Shown one piece after another: positions 24,401 to 38,373 of a DNA stretch of 64,000 nt. The stretch spans positions 1-64,000 of the forward strand of contig JAXGGA010003059.1 in the NCBI GenBank assembly GCA_038373865.1. Reading direction: 5' to 3'. How positions within the stretch are numbered: position 1 is the first letter of the stretch; the number at the start of each line of letters is the position of its first letter. The notes beneath the pieces are model-generated. The model did not search any database, was not told the origin of the DNA, and saw only the letters and a program-made list of their open reading frames with translations. The translations under genes were made by a program, and so were the position numbers. The stretch comes from Uloborus plumipes. Taxonomy: Eukaryota; Arthropoda; Arachnida; Araneae; Uloboridae.

Positions 24401-27400
24401 TCCATGTGGCGCAATTTTGGCTATCATCGATAAATTTAAGTGACGAAGTGATTGTTTGGTTGAAGATACTATCTACACGAATGTATAAAGTTGTCCAGAA
24501 GAGCAAAATTGTTCTCGGCAAATTTGGTCATTACAAAAATTTCAGGGTTGTATAAATTGACATCAAGTATTTCTTAGGGAGAGTTGTTTTTAGAAGAATC
24601 AGCAGAAAAAAACCCAAAACTTGGTATAACGTCATTATTTATTTAAACTTTCCTTCAAGATGAGGGGGTCGGGGCTTGTTATCTTTCCATTTCGCCTCCG
24701 AAAAATATTTTGGAATCTGTAAGTGACATGACTGATTTAATACATTAACGCTTATTCTGTGTCATCTTTCTATATCTCTATTGTTAGAGTTTATCAAGCA
24801 TCTCTCATAGTGGGCCCATTACTATAAGTTTCTAAAATATATGTAGGTAGCCACTCAAAACTTTAATTTATTAAAAAAATATTCTTAGATTACACCACAA
24901 ATTCACCTTGATTAGCATCACAGCAATAATCGCATACATTTAAAAGCTGAAATGCATCGAGTTTCTTTTATAATATACATAGAAAGCTATCTTAACCGGT
25001 TTCTCCACAACCTTTTAAACTACACTAAAAGAGCCTTTTAAAGTTTAAAACAATTCGCCAAATAAATCAAAAAGAACAAGAGATATACTCATATTATAAT
25101 ACTGAAGAGCTAACTCTATACTAAATTTTAAACACGGAAAAAGAGCACTGTATGAAAGGATCTAGTGTTCAGTTTTGCGTACAGAGTTGTGCTTGAAATT
25201 TTGACTAAATTGATTAATAAATGATCTCCTCCCCTAATTAACGGAGAGAAACGTCTGAAACTTGTTTTTTTTTTCAAAAAAAAAACCCGTCTAGCATATA
25301 GATGGTTTTGGATGAAAGTGGTCCACCCATCAATTATGCGGATACAACCAAAAATAACGATTATTAAGTTAAAAATTACATATCGAAAATTTTAGAATTT
25401 GGCCTCGAATCATTACAACGATATACTGCGAAGTGTTCGCCAAGTTTCCAGTCTGCCTGCCTTGGACTTCGGAAGGTGAACCATACTACAGCGTTACACA
25501 AACGTACAAACAACAAACAAACTAACTAACTAACACTCGTCTTTATATATAAATAATACAAATTTTTGTTATTGTACTCTGTTACTAAATTAGATCAATC
25601 AAAGAGTAATTTGCGTGTAATTTATTGACAAGTGGAATCTCTTTGATTCAGTTTATATATTTACTTTTTTATCCACAAATGCTTTTTAACTCACCTTACC
25701 AATTAATTTCTTTTATTTTTCAATCACTATGACAAATAATCGCTCTGTGCTCATGAATACGATATTGACACACTAGTTCTTAACAACCATTTAACAAACG
25801 GTAAGTCAAAAAATGGCAATGCTCCACGTATTAAAAATCTTATTCGCATCGACTATATGAACGTAATTCCTAATAAAAAAGAAACCTTAACAATATTTTC
25901 CAGTTTAAAAAGAGCGCTCGTACCAAGACCTTAAACTGTTAACTTCTCCTCTAATAGTCCACAAGTACATTCTATTTTGACGCAAATTCTCTTCGTCATA
26001 TACAAAGCTCTCATTGAGTTAATTTTTATTTGAAGAAGCGTCTGCGCGTAGTGCGACATCTCGAGTGCGCATACATTAAAAAACTTTTTTTGCTGAAGAG
26101 TGTCCTGAAACCACTTTTTTTAAGGAAAACACCTATAAAATAATACAATTCAGCTCAAGACTTTTTTTTTTTTTTTTTAAGCCCATGAGGACAATTTAAA
26201 TTTTCCGCTTAAAAACTCTACCCCCCCTGGATTCATCGAGCGTCGAGATGAGCGCGAGAGAGCCGCGGAAGCGCAACGAGAGAAGAGAGGAGAAGTGAAG
26301 AGCGAGAGAGTTATTTCTAACATACATCTGTTTTCAGACATAAATTACCCTCCAATTTTTAAATAAGATCAAATTCATTTGCCAATTTAAATTTAAAACA
26401 AAAGACATAAAGATCATATATAAATTAAATAAAAACAAACTATCACTTTTAAAGAAAAAGACTATAGAACAAAAGAAATGTGCGAGCAATTTGTGTCGAT
26501 TTGTTTTAATTTCTACATTTTGAATTTAACAACAAAAAAATAATTCAATAAAAAATTTTAACGATCCCTTTTCCTTCATTTTTTACAAGCTGCATTCGTC
26601 CATTAAATCATGAAAACTTTTAATATAAACCTTCAGAAAGTGTGATTAGACTGAAAAGATAACTAAATAACATACTACAATACGCTTTTTTTTTTTAACC
26701 TAAAAAATTGTCCAAAATAATTTTCAGAGCATTTTCATAACCAAAATTGAACTCAGTTAATAGTTTTTTTTATTCATTTAACAGAAAAAAATTCATAAAA
26801 TTAATTTACTGTGTGAGTGAGAGGAGCGCGTGCAGACGCAATTCACCTTTATACTACAATATAAAATTTATAACAATGATTTGAAACAATAACCATTTAA
26901 ATCATACAAAAAATAAATAATGCTTTATCAACATTTTGTTAAACTCTATTACCTGTTATCTACAAAATCATTAAAGAGCAGCAGATAAACAGCTCAAAAG
27001 TGCTAAGAGAGACGCGCGAGACGCAGCGTGCTAGCGAGCGTGAGCGAGACGGCCGTGCTGTGTGCAAAGAGAGAGCGCGCGCGAGAGCAGAGCGAAGAGC
27101 CTAAATCAAACAAGTAGCATTTGGTAAGTAATTCTATATTTTGAAAGTCATGCTGTATATTTTGATAACTAAGGTTAACTAGAATGACAAAGTCCAAACT
27201 AAGCTAATGCCTACGTGTTCAAACTACATTGACGACTCCTCAAAGAAGCTATGTTTTTTCACCAAAATAACAACTATCTCTCGTCTATATCGATGAATTA
27301 AACGAATAACTATTTACATTTTCATTGGTTGTTTACAACAGGTGATTTGCAAAAATGTAGAATATATATGCCCATTTTATGTTTACTAGGAGTCTCATGC

Positions 27401-29250
27401 ACATTAAGATTTACGTCCGACACAACCAAAAGACAATTAATTATGCGCCAATAAGTTTAAAGCTACATACATCTACTTTGTATACAAAGTAAATCTGTTC
27501 TCATATTATCCATTTCAGTTTTACAATTAATATTTTTAATTTAAAATCTATGTCGACGTACAGAATTTTTTTTACGTCCGACACCGTTTACGTCCACAGG
27601 CTGTTACATTCCTTATTAACATTGTTTACAACTGTATTCTCCATATTTGCCTTTAATTACAAAATTAAATAACTATATCTATCTCTCTCTCTCAATAATT
27701 TTGGACTTTACTGTCATGCATAACTTAAATTTACCCGTCTAAATATAAATGTTTGCTTCAGAGAATAATACTTAAAAGGTTTTTCATCCCAGAGACATTT
27801 TAGTATAACCCCCTGTCATGCATCTGATTTTCTGTAACTTTAATTAATATAAATGCATAGTACATAATTCTTATAAAAACACAGCAACGCAACTATTAAT
27901 ATTCATCTAAATTTTAAACTAGATCATGCACAACACACCTGTATCTTTTCGCAAAGAGTCAACACACATGATTTCTATTGTTTTGTACAAGTATCTTACA
28001 TTTTTATCATGTACTATTAATATTCATATTCTGGTTGATGTTGATCCTTAGACTCTTAAAAAAATTTTAGAATTGCAGCCGCGTTAAAGCAGAAAAATGA
28101 CGTGAACAAAATGACAATTTTCTCACATTCAGCTCTTTTAAATCAAATTATCACTATATAATATTTCTAGCAAATAGAAAAATTTAAATACACATAAGAC
28201 TAATCAGTTCATCTCACTAATCTTTTTCCATTGTCGAAAACTCAACATCAGCGCTATAGCGAACAATCATTGACACATGTAAGTTCAAATTTGACAGTAT
28301 CGTTATAGAGGGAGGAGCAATGAGTGTGAAAACAAAACTGATAACAAATATCCTCGAGCGATCGATCGAGGCGGCGAGAGCGTGAGAGGAATCTTGCAGA
28401 TCTTATACAAAACATCAATACTGTTTTAACGCATGATACCTTCTTTGTCTTATTTCAACCAAAAAAATTATAAGCATTGTATATCATTTGCCATATTTTC
28501 TAAAATATTAAATAGCCAAACTAACAAAATATTTACAAATTACGGATCATTAAAACATTCGTCCCGCCGATCCCATACCAATTGAATTTAAAGTTGATGA
28601 ATCCCTTTTAATGTATAAAATAATATCTTGACCTAAATAAAAATTTAACTAATTTCTTATAAAACTGGTTATCATTGCCATTTATGAACACTTATCAAAT
28701 TCAGTTTTAGACGCTGCCCACACCGCATATTTACTCCACACCAAGGTAAAAGATATTTCCATTCATTGTTTTTCAATCAAGAACATGAAAATACGGTAAA
28801 TATCTCTAATCATATGTAATACTTATCGACGTTCTGTGTTAAATTAAAAATATCCAATTCCAAGTTGCATATAGTTTTATTCTCCAATTTTACTATTTCT
28901 TTCCTCCACACCAAATTCTTTAATCTGCACTTAAGTTCTATTTTAGTATCTATGTTTAAAAAACTAACATATTTTTTTAATTCAGTATAGTAACATATTA
29001 TTAAATACCAACTTAATCATTTCTATATTCCAGTATATTGATAAATGGAACTAAAACTAAAATAGATTTCTGACGTTTTTACGTCCACACCATAATTGCC
29101 TTCAATATTCAACTCAAAATTTTAAGGGTGGTCATTCACTTCAATATTATACATTCCACTATCAGATGTTCATTCACTGTCTTTGCGCCATTTTTTCCCT
29201 TCAACACCCCAGAAAACCGGAAATCGTACCATCCCTCTCTCAACAACAAC
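18475..29250 (+). repeat. Degraded direct copy of the clean right-hand locus
   Basis: Landmarks appear in the same order and orientation as in the clean sequence. 18,475-19,020 matches the reverse complement of 4,246-3,653; 19,020 matches 37,075; the Tc1 derivative lies at about 19,150-20,645; 21,420 matches 39,545; 21,830 matches 39,950; 22,400 matches 40,600. The hAT right end is at about 26,229, and the GTCATTCACT and GGAAA-type segments at 29,130-29,230 match 47,610-47,720. Many small deletions and substitutions separate the copies, and some clean segments are replaced by filler (26,238-26,310 and 27,005-27,105). The copy contains the hAT insertion, so it follows the right-arm type. Confidence 0.9.
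21785..26229 (+). mobile_element. Degraded copy of the hAT element (with nested Helitron)
   Basis: This corresponds to 39,912-44,634. The left terminus is recognisable by CCGGGGCGCC at 21,829 and the right terminus by the CCCCCCTGGATTC phrase at 26,221. The Helitron 5-prime end region with its (CTAA) run is at about 25,500-25,555. Reading frames are destroyed throughout. The GC-rich open frames around 21,815-22,328 are chance frames in this damaged copy. Confidence 0.8.
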
Positions 29251-32200
29251 AACTAGAGAATAAAGATAGATGACCTTTTCCGGCGTTTGTTGGGTTTCAA
29301 GGAAAAACGCCTATACACCATGATACACCTCGTGATCCATGAATGACCCTTATTTACCAATAATGACCACCTTAAATTTGAGTAAAATACTTAAGCAATT
29401 CGCATTTCCGACTATATTAACAAGTAATATTTTTATTTTTATTCCATTTATCAACTATAAACTGAATAGAAAGGATTAATTGGTATTAAAATACTCGGTA
29501 CAATTCATAGAATAAATATCATTTATTTTTTAAAATATTCTCTTTTTATATGTATAAGATGTTATAGATGTGTCGAACTAAACCACAATATAAATTGAAT
29601 TCACTTAAAATTTGAGAGCGATAGAGAGCGTGCTATTGTGCTTACCTTTTATTTTCCAAGACAGCTAAGATCACGTGAGAGCGTGAGAACTTAGAGTAAA
29701 GCATATTTTCAGTTTTTAATATATTCTTAATTAATGAATGTGTGTTTGTTTTAACTACTGTTACCTTGTTCGACATTTAAAATTTCTGCGTCTTAACCGT
29801 CGAATTTGACCGAAGAACCGTGTGCTTAAATGCATTGATACTGGTTAATAAAAAAATCTTAAATTTATTCCACTAATGTTATTGGATATCTGGAAAAGTC
29901 TTCAAATTTAAACTGCCTCCATTCTTCACCTGTATCGAGACGAATACTTTATAATGTCCCTAGATGTGTAAAATATTTTGGTCCTCTCAGTTCTTGCCAG
30001 TTACTATAAACCTTTAAACTTGCTATTATTACTACAATAATTTTTTGTAGTACTCCAAACAAAGCATGGCATCTTGCGTACCAAACCCATAACGAGTGAG
30101 AGTTTTACTCTTCAAAGATCTAATTCTTCGATCCTAATATCAGATTCTTAATTTGTTATCAGCGTTTTTTTCTAATTTTTATCACATATAAGTCCCAATT
30201 TGAACTGAATTATCCCTTCTCCATATCTCTCTATCTATCACTCTATATACTATATATATAGTCGATAGAGATACTCTTCACAGGCTATGCATCTCTCAAT
30301 CTCTAATATCTACTACATGTGATATCTTTTGAGCAGAATAACTTTTAGTCCATTTCGATTTAAAATCGAAACTTAAATGATTGCTCCACTTTTGTCACCT
30401 TCAGTTTTTCCTCTTTAAACGCGGCCCAAACAATTTTTTTTCAATGCCTCCTATGCATCAACCACAATCAACCACAAATATGATATAATCATACACTAAA
30501 AAAAGTTTAGAGCAGACCGTCAAGTACAGAGAGAAGCAACTACGAGATCCTGTGTCTTGACTCTTTGCGAAACTAGGAATACATTTGTGTGTGAGGAGAC
30601 TTCGCGTGTATAAAAACTTTATATGAATACTTAAATTATTGCTTTGTTTCAAAGCAATAATATTTATATCACTTTTATTAATGACATAAAATTTCCCAAA
30701 CACTCAGATCTTGTTAATTCTCAAGATAAATTCTCAGTAGAAAAAAAAACTTTTATGTTATTATCGAAGCAAATTTTACTATTTAATATGATAAATTGTA
30801 ATATATCGACACATTAAATCAAAAGTTATTTTTTTTTTATCATCTCAGATTAATTTGTAATTAAAGGCAAAAGTGAAATCACATGAAATCTATTTATATA
30901 ATATTAACAGGCACTAAACTCGTCTAAAAAAGTCACTCCCACACCAATTTTATAAAATATTTACTTGTCACAAAATTTTAATATTACATCATTGAACCAA
31001 AATCTTACTGTATACAAATTATTATTACTTTAGCGCGAGAGCGAGTGCCCACTTATTTAATCACATTTTTTTCACTAAATACTTAATTTCCCCAGAGATA
31101 ATTCTGTCACAAATCTAATGATTATATTCGCACCCTTTGTTCAACATCACCTGTTGTCATTGAATATTGAATAGTTTATTTCTCTTAATTCATAATTTTA
31201 GATATATTTTAAAAAAAATAGCTTCATTGAGAGTCGTCATAGTATTGAAAAACCCTGATTACCTTAGTTTGACCTCTTTAACGTAGTTAAAACTTATTTT
31301 ATCTAAATTTTAACATAATTTCAAAATATAAACGTGTTACCTTAAAAGTACCTTTGTTAAATTATTATTTTTTGAAATTTACCCTCGGGTTGACCCTTAT
31401 CTGAATCCCTTCTGCTCCTTATCCATCTCTCATTTTTATCATTCTCTGTTGATCAAACATTAGAGCATTTATAAAATTTTCCATAAAAATTAATGTAATT
31501 TTTGTAGCTTTAAGTTTATTGTTTTCAATCTCAATTCGTAATAAACTTCATTATGTTATAAAGGCATAGACCCATTCAAAACGTTTAAACAGCTATATCT
31601 AATTATGATTTTTTTTTCTCGAAATGAAAAAACAAAAAATATCATTAGAATTAATTTTCCTTCCATAAAAGTTACTCCTGAAAAATACTTTGAAAATATT
31701 TTTATTAAAAAAAAAACGCCCGTATTTATACTATATTACGCTATCTGTTCGTTAAGAACTTACTTATGAAGTTGTATTCAAAGGTGTTTATCCATGATTA
31801 ACTCACGAATCCTGTAAAAACTGAAGAAAAATTTAAAATTTCTACTGAATACTTTTTTTTTTCCTTCATAAATTCAAAATTCAACATTAAAAAAATTAAG
31901 ACAAAATGCTGCACATTTCATTTCCCCTATATATTTTCCTTCTGAAATGTATTTTTTTTATTTATATTCATCACTATCATCTGTTTGTATATTTCACTTC
32001 CAAAATGAATTTGAATCTTTCTACATATGCCAATATATTTCATTCAAAAAAAAGAATCCGAAAAATTCACAACATAAATAATATTATTTTAAATTATTTC
32101 ACAATTTCAAATCGTTCCCCCCAGGGCGCCTACATTTTTACCCCCCGACAACATTTTTCAAATGTCGCCGCATAGTCGTGATCTTTAAATAAAAAAAAAA

Positions 32201-34782
32201 AATCGTCTTACTCGAATTATGCGTTTCATCTTTGAATTTTTTTCCCTAAAAAACTGTTTCCAGATCACCTCCCCTCTCCACGAAAATATTGTTTCAATTA
32301 ATCTGCTAAGCCAATCTCGAAAAAAATTTAAAGAAACTCCAAACTCTGGGTCGATTGTAACTATACGTAAGAATTAGTCCTCAAATTCAACATACTAAAT
32401 CACGGGAATTCTTACAGTGAAGTTAATAACAGTTGTTTTACAGCGCTCTTTTTAACACTAGAAAATAATGTAAATTCTTTTTTTAGGAATTTTCTCTTAT
32501 AGTTTTCGATGCCATAAAGTTTTAATACGATACTTGCCATTTTTTGACTTACTAGTTAATCCGTCACCTCATTCAGAATTATCGCTAAATATATTCATAT
32601 ATCAAAGACAATCTTATTTACTCTCTCTATCTATCTCTCTATCTCTTTATCTAAAGAACAATCATTCTCCAAGTCGAGTAAAAACATTGTCGATGTGTTA
32701 TTAAAAAGATATATTAATATAATTAAAGTAAAAAAGTCATTGTCAATAAATACAAGCAAATTATGCGTACATCATGTTCAGTAAAAGCATACTAGAAAAC
32801 CTATCATTTATCTCTATAATTTAAGACTTTAGTTATTAGTTTTTTGTTTTGTTTTACTTTACCGCTACTTTTCACCCTTCGAAGCCCTCAATACTCCGAC
32901 TCCTATCTACTAAACTTCGCAAAAATTCGAACTATAAGCTATTCTTTCTCAAAGGCCATATTTCAAATTTTCGAGTGTAGTTATTTTTAAATTAATTAAT
33001 TATCTCATTTTTTGATCCGCCATAATCAGGTTGGAGAGGGGAAAAACTCTCCTCCTGAATAGGCCAAAACATTATGAAGTTCCTAGAAATGTTTTTTATA
33101 AAATAAAATGTTTCACAAGTTTCTCTCCGTAATTAAAAAGATTAGAGGAGAATGAAGAGGCTAAATGTGTAAGGTGTCGAGAATGTGGTCAAGGCGGACA
33201 GACGACGTTCCATATCTGATTCACATCCATTGGACAGTCAACTCGTCTGATGTTTAATTACTAAGATTTAACCTATTATAATTACTAATTTGATATATCT
33301 CTTCTTGTTATTGTTTTGCATTTGTTAAGCGGTGGTAAGAAGAGCGATTTATTATTAAAATTGTGTTTAATATACTAAATTTTCCTATCTATATTTAAAA
33401 AAATCGAGTCATTACAGCTTTTAAATCTTTGATTTTTATTGCTGTGATCCTATATAATGAATTTTTAATATTAATTATTTTTTTAAAAATTATTTTTTGC
33501 GTCCTATATACGCAACTATATGTCAAAAATTATTATTACTCCCCAGTATGATGAAATCGTCTAGCTAGATCTAGCGCGCGACAGCGCGCTATAGGTTACA
33601 ACAAAGTCAGATCAATAAGAATTTTAATTATAAAAGAGAGCGTGCTAGTAGCGAGCTAGAGCGAGAGTGAGCGAGCATCATAGATGTTGTCGTTTACTAT
33701 AAAAAACCAACCAATTTCAAAGTAGTTCAAATATACATACCGTTTTACAAATATCCTTGTTTCCTAATGATTTTCACTATAAAACATCTCTACCTAGACT
33801 AAATTCGACGCTTGGATAACATCCAATTCAAATGTACTATAAAAAATTACACACTAACATTTTTTAACTCCTCTAAAACCTAATATATATGTCATCACTA
33901 CTGCATAAATATCATACATAGCCGTAATTTTGATCTGATTGCCAAAATAATCCCTAAATTTAATTTGGTTTTTTTAAGAATTCCAATAAAACCAGTCGTT
34001 TTAATTTCTGACGTTATAACACATTGGAAAACATGAACAAAAAACGCAAAAAGATGAAAATTAGAAGAAAAAGAGAAAAGAAGGTACAAGCACCGACTGA
34101 AAATATCTTGTAAAAAAACTAATATAAAATGAGAATCAAAAAATAAAAATGGTATATGAAAAATATAATGCTATAATTTAAATATAGTAATAACGAATAA
34201 TATATTCAATTAACGTAGAATACCTTCATACAATGTAGACGATGAGTTCATGAAAAATAATATTTTCATATAATATATAATATTCCTTGATAACAGAATT
34301 TTACGGCCCAATAACTTATGTTTCTTACCAAACGATAGATGCCAATTACTATCAAATTACATTTTTGTTTTTGCTTGACTTTTTTTCTAAATTTTATCTG
34401 AAAAAATTTTTCAACAGTATGATATAAATCAGTCAATAATAGTATCAAAATATTTCTTATGTAGCAGAAATATTTTCATTTAGTTTTACTTCAAAAGACA
34501 ATACATTCACCTAAAGTGCCAATTACTAATAGCCGCTTCAGGACATTAAAATTTTACTTCAAGTTGAGTGAATTAAATTTATACAGTACTTCCTTTCCAT
34601 TTAAAGCACCAATCGCCGTGCGGGTACTGCTATTAAGTATAATTTAAACGACGAAAAAAGTACAAGAGGAAAAAGTACCACAATACATGTCATAGAAAGA
34701 TATCTCAAATATAATAAATCGCAAAATAAGAAAATCCCAGCTTTTTTTACATCTGCTACACACACCACAAACACACACACAC

Positions 34783-34815
<33 letters not shown>

Positions 34816-37074
34816 CTATATACAAACACACATAATTATTTAAAGTAACAACAAAAAAAATGCCTCGTATCACTTTTTTCCCTTAAAAATGATGGATTTA
34901 TTGGTGTTCATTCTATCTATATCTCTTCCAGTTTAAGAAACGTCTTAAGCTATACATGTTTGAAATTTATAACAAAACATGATAATTTTAGATATAAAAT
35001 AATAAAATCCAGTGCTTTCAAAAGATATCAATGTATATATTTTTTTACTATAATCATAATTAAAATGCAATTAAACAACATTAGTATTGTACTCACTTAA
35101 TTCAACTTAAAATTAATGGCTGAGCTTACAAAATTTGAAATAATTAATGCTTAACTTATTTCCCTCCTGTAAACTTTAGTAATTCATTCTCGCTATCAAG
35201 TCTGTAAATAACTATTTAAAAAAAAAATGAAGAGAGCGAGGAGACAAAGTTCAATTCAATGCATTGGTTTCGCTGTTCTCTATCCATAACAAACTCCTAA
35301 AGAAACAAAAAATGAAAAACTTTTTCCTTACTAATCTGCTAAATTGCAATTATTTTTTTAAAAACCATTTTTCACTAATTCCGTAGGTGCAAGTCGCGGA
35401 GAGTGTAACTACCTGTTAATCGTTCTTAAAGTGGGTAACTAAATCTTGTTTATTAATTGTTAGTTTTAAACTCCTCTCCCCACCTCCCACTTTATTGCAA
35501 TGATAGGTAAATTCTGTATCAATTTGCTAAATTTTCAATATCAGATGAACAAAAGAAAAACGGTTTATTGGCTTTGTTCAGTCGAGCCGTGAGATAACCA
35601 AACTGACACTATGTAAAAAACACGACGTTTTGACGCGCGCAGATGTCGCGTGCGCCGCCTGTGAGATATTCGGAGAGCAATTGTGTTTATAATATTAGTT
35701 TATCATGAAAGCCTAATGTGTGCGGAATAGAAGATATTAGTCAACCTCATAATACATACATTTACGAATATAATATATTTCATAACTTACTCAAATTTCC
35801 TTTCCTATAGACAAACAATACAGTTTTTTGAACTTTTGCCTTTACTTAAAATCGACATATTTTTGATTAGCTCTAAGACATAGCAAATTATTTAGTTGTC
35901 GCCACAAATAAAAAGGATTTCTAAAATCCCTAATTCGTTAAAGTTCCCTACACGAACAAACTAAAATATAACCCAATACAACTACTCGTTTTATCGAAAT
36001 AATTTGACCACGTTTTTTCTTTTACTAGACATAAAGTAAGCAACACTACCGATACAAAACAGCATAAAAACGTCCCACTCCCTTTTTCCCCCCCCCTTCA
36101 ATCATTAAAAACATTGACAAAAAGTTAAATTAATCTAAACGCATGACCTGGCAAATCATGCAAACCCAGAAGTACCGGGGCAACCCTCGTTGACTTTTTC
36201 GTCACCTTCACCTCACACAACGCTTCTCCCTCTCCTTCCTCAACTCACTGCAAATTTATCAGAAATTCCCAGCGCAGTCTCTCTAGAGCGCTGCGCGCGC
36301 GCTTTAGCTCACATATAAATAAGACCCTAAAACTTCACTTCTTTCAGCTACCATCTGCAAAAAAATTTTGCAAAAACGTTTTACAAATTTGTCATTAATA
36401 AAAATTATTTAAACCTTCAACCAAAATGCCGCCCTCTAAATTTTCCCACAGGTCCCCGAATGTCCGGCCGTTAGTACGCCCCATCCCCCCCCCCCCCCTA
36501 TTTTCGAAAATATTTTCGACTTGTCTTATTTTTCATTCAAAAAAAGTTGATTTAAGTGAGATTTTTTTTAAACTACGTGGTTTAAATCAAAAAACTTTAT
36601 TTTCTCACTAGTTCATGTCCCTATTACAAGTTGACTCATTATTACCAGATCTTGACACCGTTTTTTATTTTCAAAATTAATTATTGTAATTAATCTGAAA
36701 TTAAATATTATTCTTTTCTGACTTCTGATCATAACTTACAACATGTTTAAAAACTCACATATATATTTTTATTACTGTAATCTTTTTAAACTCTCCGATT
36801 CTTAATATTTTATTATTGTGCTATAAAAAAATATACTTTTTCTGACATAAACTTCATTTTAAATTAAATGTAAAAACATTATAACTAGAACACGCGAGAG
36901 AAAGAGTCACGAGAGAAGAGATTTTATTACTTTAAACAAAATTTAAATATTTTGTAATATATTTGTTTTACAACAAAAAAAAATTTTTTTTCTTGTTCAT
37001 TCACATATCTTCACGAACACAATATTACAAAATAAGCGTTACATATACTATGCTTTTGTGTCAAATTATAGTAA
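29251..37074 (-). repeat. Degraded inverted copy (fold-back of the preceding segment)
   Basis: Immediately after about 29,250 the order reverses. 29,290-29,390 is the reverse complement of about 47,600-47,700; 29,440-29,500 of about 47,470-47,540; 31,555 of about 45,270; 32,100-32,215 of about 44,540-44,640. The (CA)n run at 34,760-34,815 matches the (TG)n at 41,741-41,799, 36,160 matches about 40,260, and 36,780-37,070 matches about 39,575-39,280. It ends abruptly at 37,074. Filler is also present (30,220-30,310, 33,560-33,680 and 36,890-36,925). It lacks the Tc1 part because it stops before reaching it. Confidence 0.9.
32120..36483 (-). mobile_element. Degraded inverted copy of the hAT element
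   Basis: Reverse-complement counterpart of 39,912-44,634: CCCCCCAGGGCGCC at about 32,117 is the damaged right terminus, and the GTCCGGCCGTTAGTACGCCCC phrase ending near 36,483 is the damaged left terminus. It includes the CA microsatellite and damaged Helitron sequence. No reading frame survives. Confidence 0.78.
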
Positions 37075-37501
37075 ATTTGGAAGAACAACGTTATGACAAA
37101 CAAATGACCAAATGTATTGTACACACGGGGTTAGCGCTACAAGAAACTCCTTAAAGAGCACGAAATATTTTTGAGATTCGAATCGGTTGCGATGACGCCA
37201 TTTGATTACATACACTTAGTCACAAAAGTAAGTATGCAGAGTGTTTGTGATGATGTAATCTGAAAAATTTAGCAAGATGAGCTTAACTTAAAATAGGATG
37301 TAATTTACATCGCAAAAGTAAGTATGCAAACAATAACAAAGACATTAATATTGCAAATGTTGCAATTTTTCAAAAGAAATTGGTAATTTGTTGGATAGCC
37401 TATGGCCTTTATAACAGCTAGCAATCTAGATAGCGCTGATTTTACTAAATTTTGAGTGACAGAAGATGGCATTTTCTGCCCTTCCCCCAAAGTTCTTTAT
37501 T

Positions 37502-37705
37502 TTAGATCATTCTTAGTTTTGATCTCTTGTTTTCTAATTTATCGATCGAGATAATCCCACAAGTGATCAATGAGATTAAGATCAGGTGACTGCGGTGGGG
37601 TTTTAACTGTTTTCGCACGTTATATATTTGCCATTCCCGAACAATCCGAGCAATACGTTTGGGATCATTATCTTGTTGGAAAGTGAAGGATGTATCGAGT
37701 CCCAA
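37502..37705 (-). pseudogene. Tc1-like transposase fragment (second-Asp region)
   Basis: The minus-strand frame is identical to that at 3,013-3,216 and contains FQQDNDPKRIARIVREW. It belongs to the shorter half of the foldback element. It is truncated and frame-shifted before the Glu-containing motif, with no intact domain. Confidence 0.8.
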
Positions 37706-37779
37706 TTTAGAAGCATTTTGGCTTAGATTATTCTTTTAAGTATTCAAATAGCTATATTGATTCATTATTCCGACAATTA

Positions 37780-38373
37780 TAACTAAATTTCCTACTCCTA
37801 AATTTCCTAAGAAAACCAGAAAACCATTTGTTAGCAAAGTGAATTTCAAAAAGAGAATAGATCTGGCAAAAGAAAATGTAAAGCAGAACACAAATTTTTT
37901 GAATTCCGTGATTTTTTCTGATGAAAGTACATTAAACATCTAAAGAGTCAGATGGAAACAAAGAAGTTTGGAGGAAAGCAAACGCAGCTCTAGAACCAAA
38001 GAACATGAAAGGTACTGTAAAACACGGTGGTGGTACTATTACGGTTTGATGCTGCATGGCAGCAACTGGAGTAGTAAATTTACTTATAATTGACTTAATA
38101 ATGAATCAATATACTCGTAGCTATTTGAATACTTTAAAGAATAATCTAAGATAAAGTGCTTCTAAATTGGGACTCGATACATCCTTTACTTTCCAACAAG
38201 ATAATGATACCAAACATACTGCTCGGATTGTTCGGGAATGGCTGCTATATAACGTGCAAAAATAGTTAAAAACGCCACCGCAATCCCCTGATCGTAATCC
38301 CATCGAACACTTATGGGATTATCTCGATCGCCAAATTAGAAAGCAAGAGACCAAAACTATAAGAATGATCTAA
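37780..38373 (+). pseudogene. Tc1-like transposase remnant, catalytic region
   Basis: Plus-strand pieces in successive frames show a VIFSDES first-Asp motif near 37,905-37,925, a QQDND-type second-Asp motif near 38,192-38,210, and an NPIEHLWDYLD-like third motif near 38,295-38,330. Stops and frame changes lie between them. The order and spacing fit a Tc1-family catalytic domain (DD34E type). The N-terminal DNA-binding region is missing, so the fragment is non-functional. Confidence 0.75.

Noticed and set aside
34601..34873. Cys/Val repeat proteins here and at 41,724-41,939
   Set aside because: Translations of CA/TG microsatellites.
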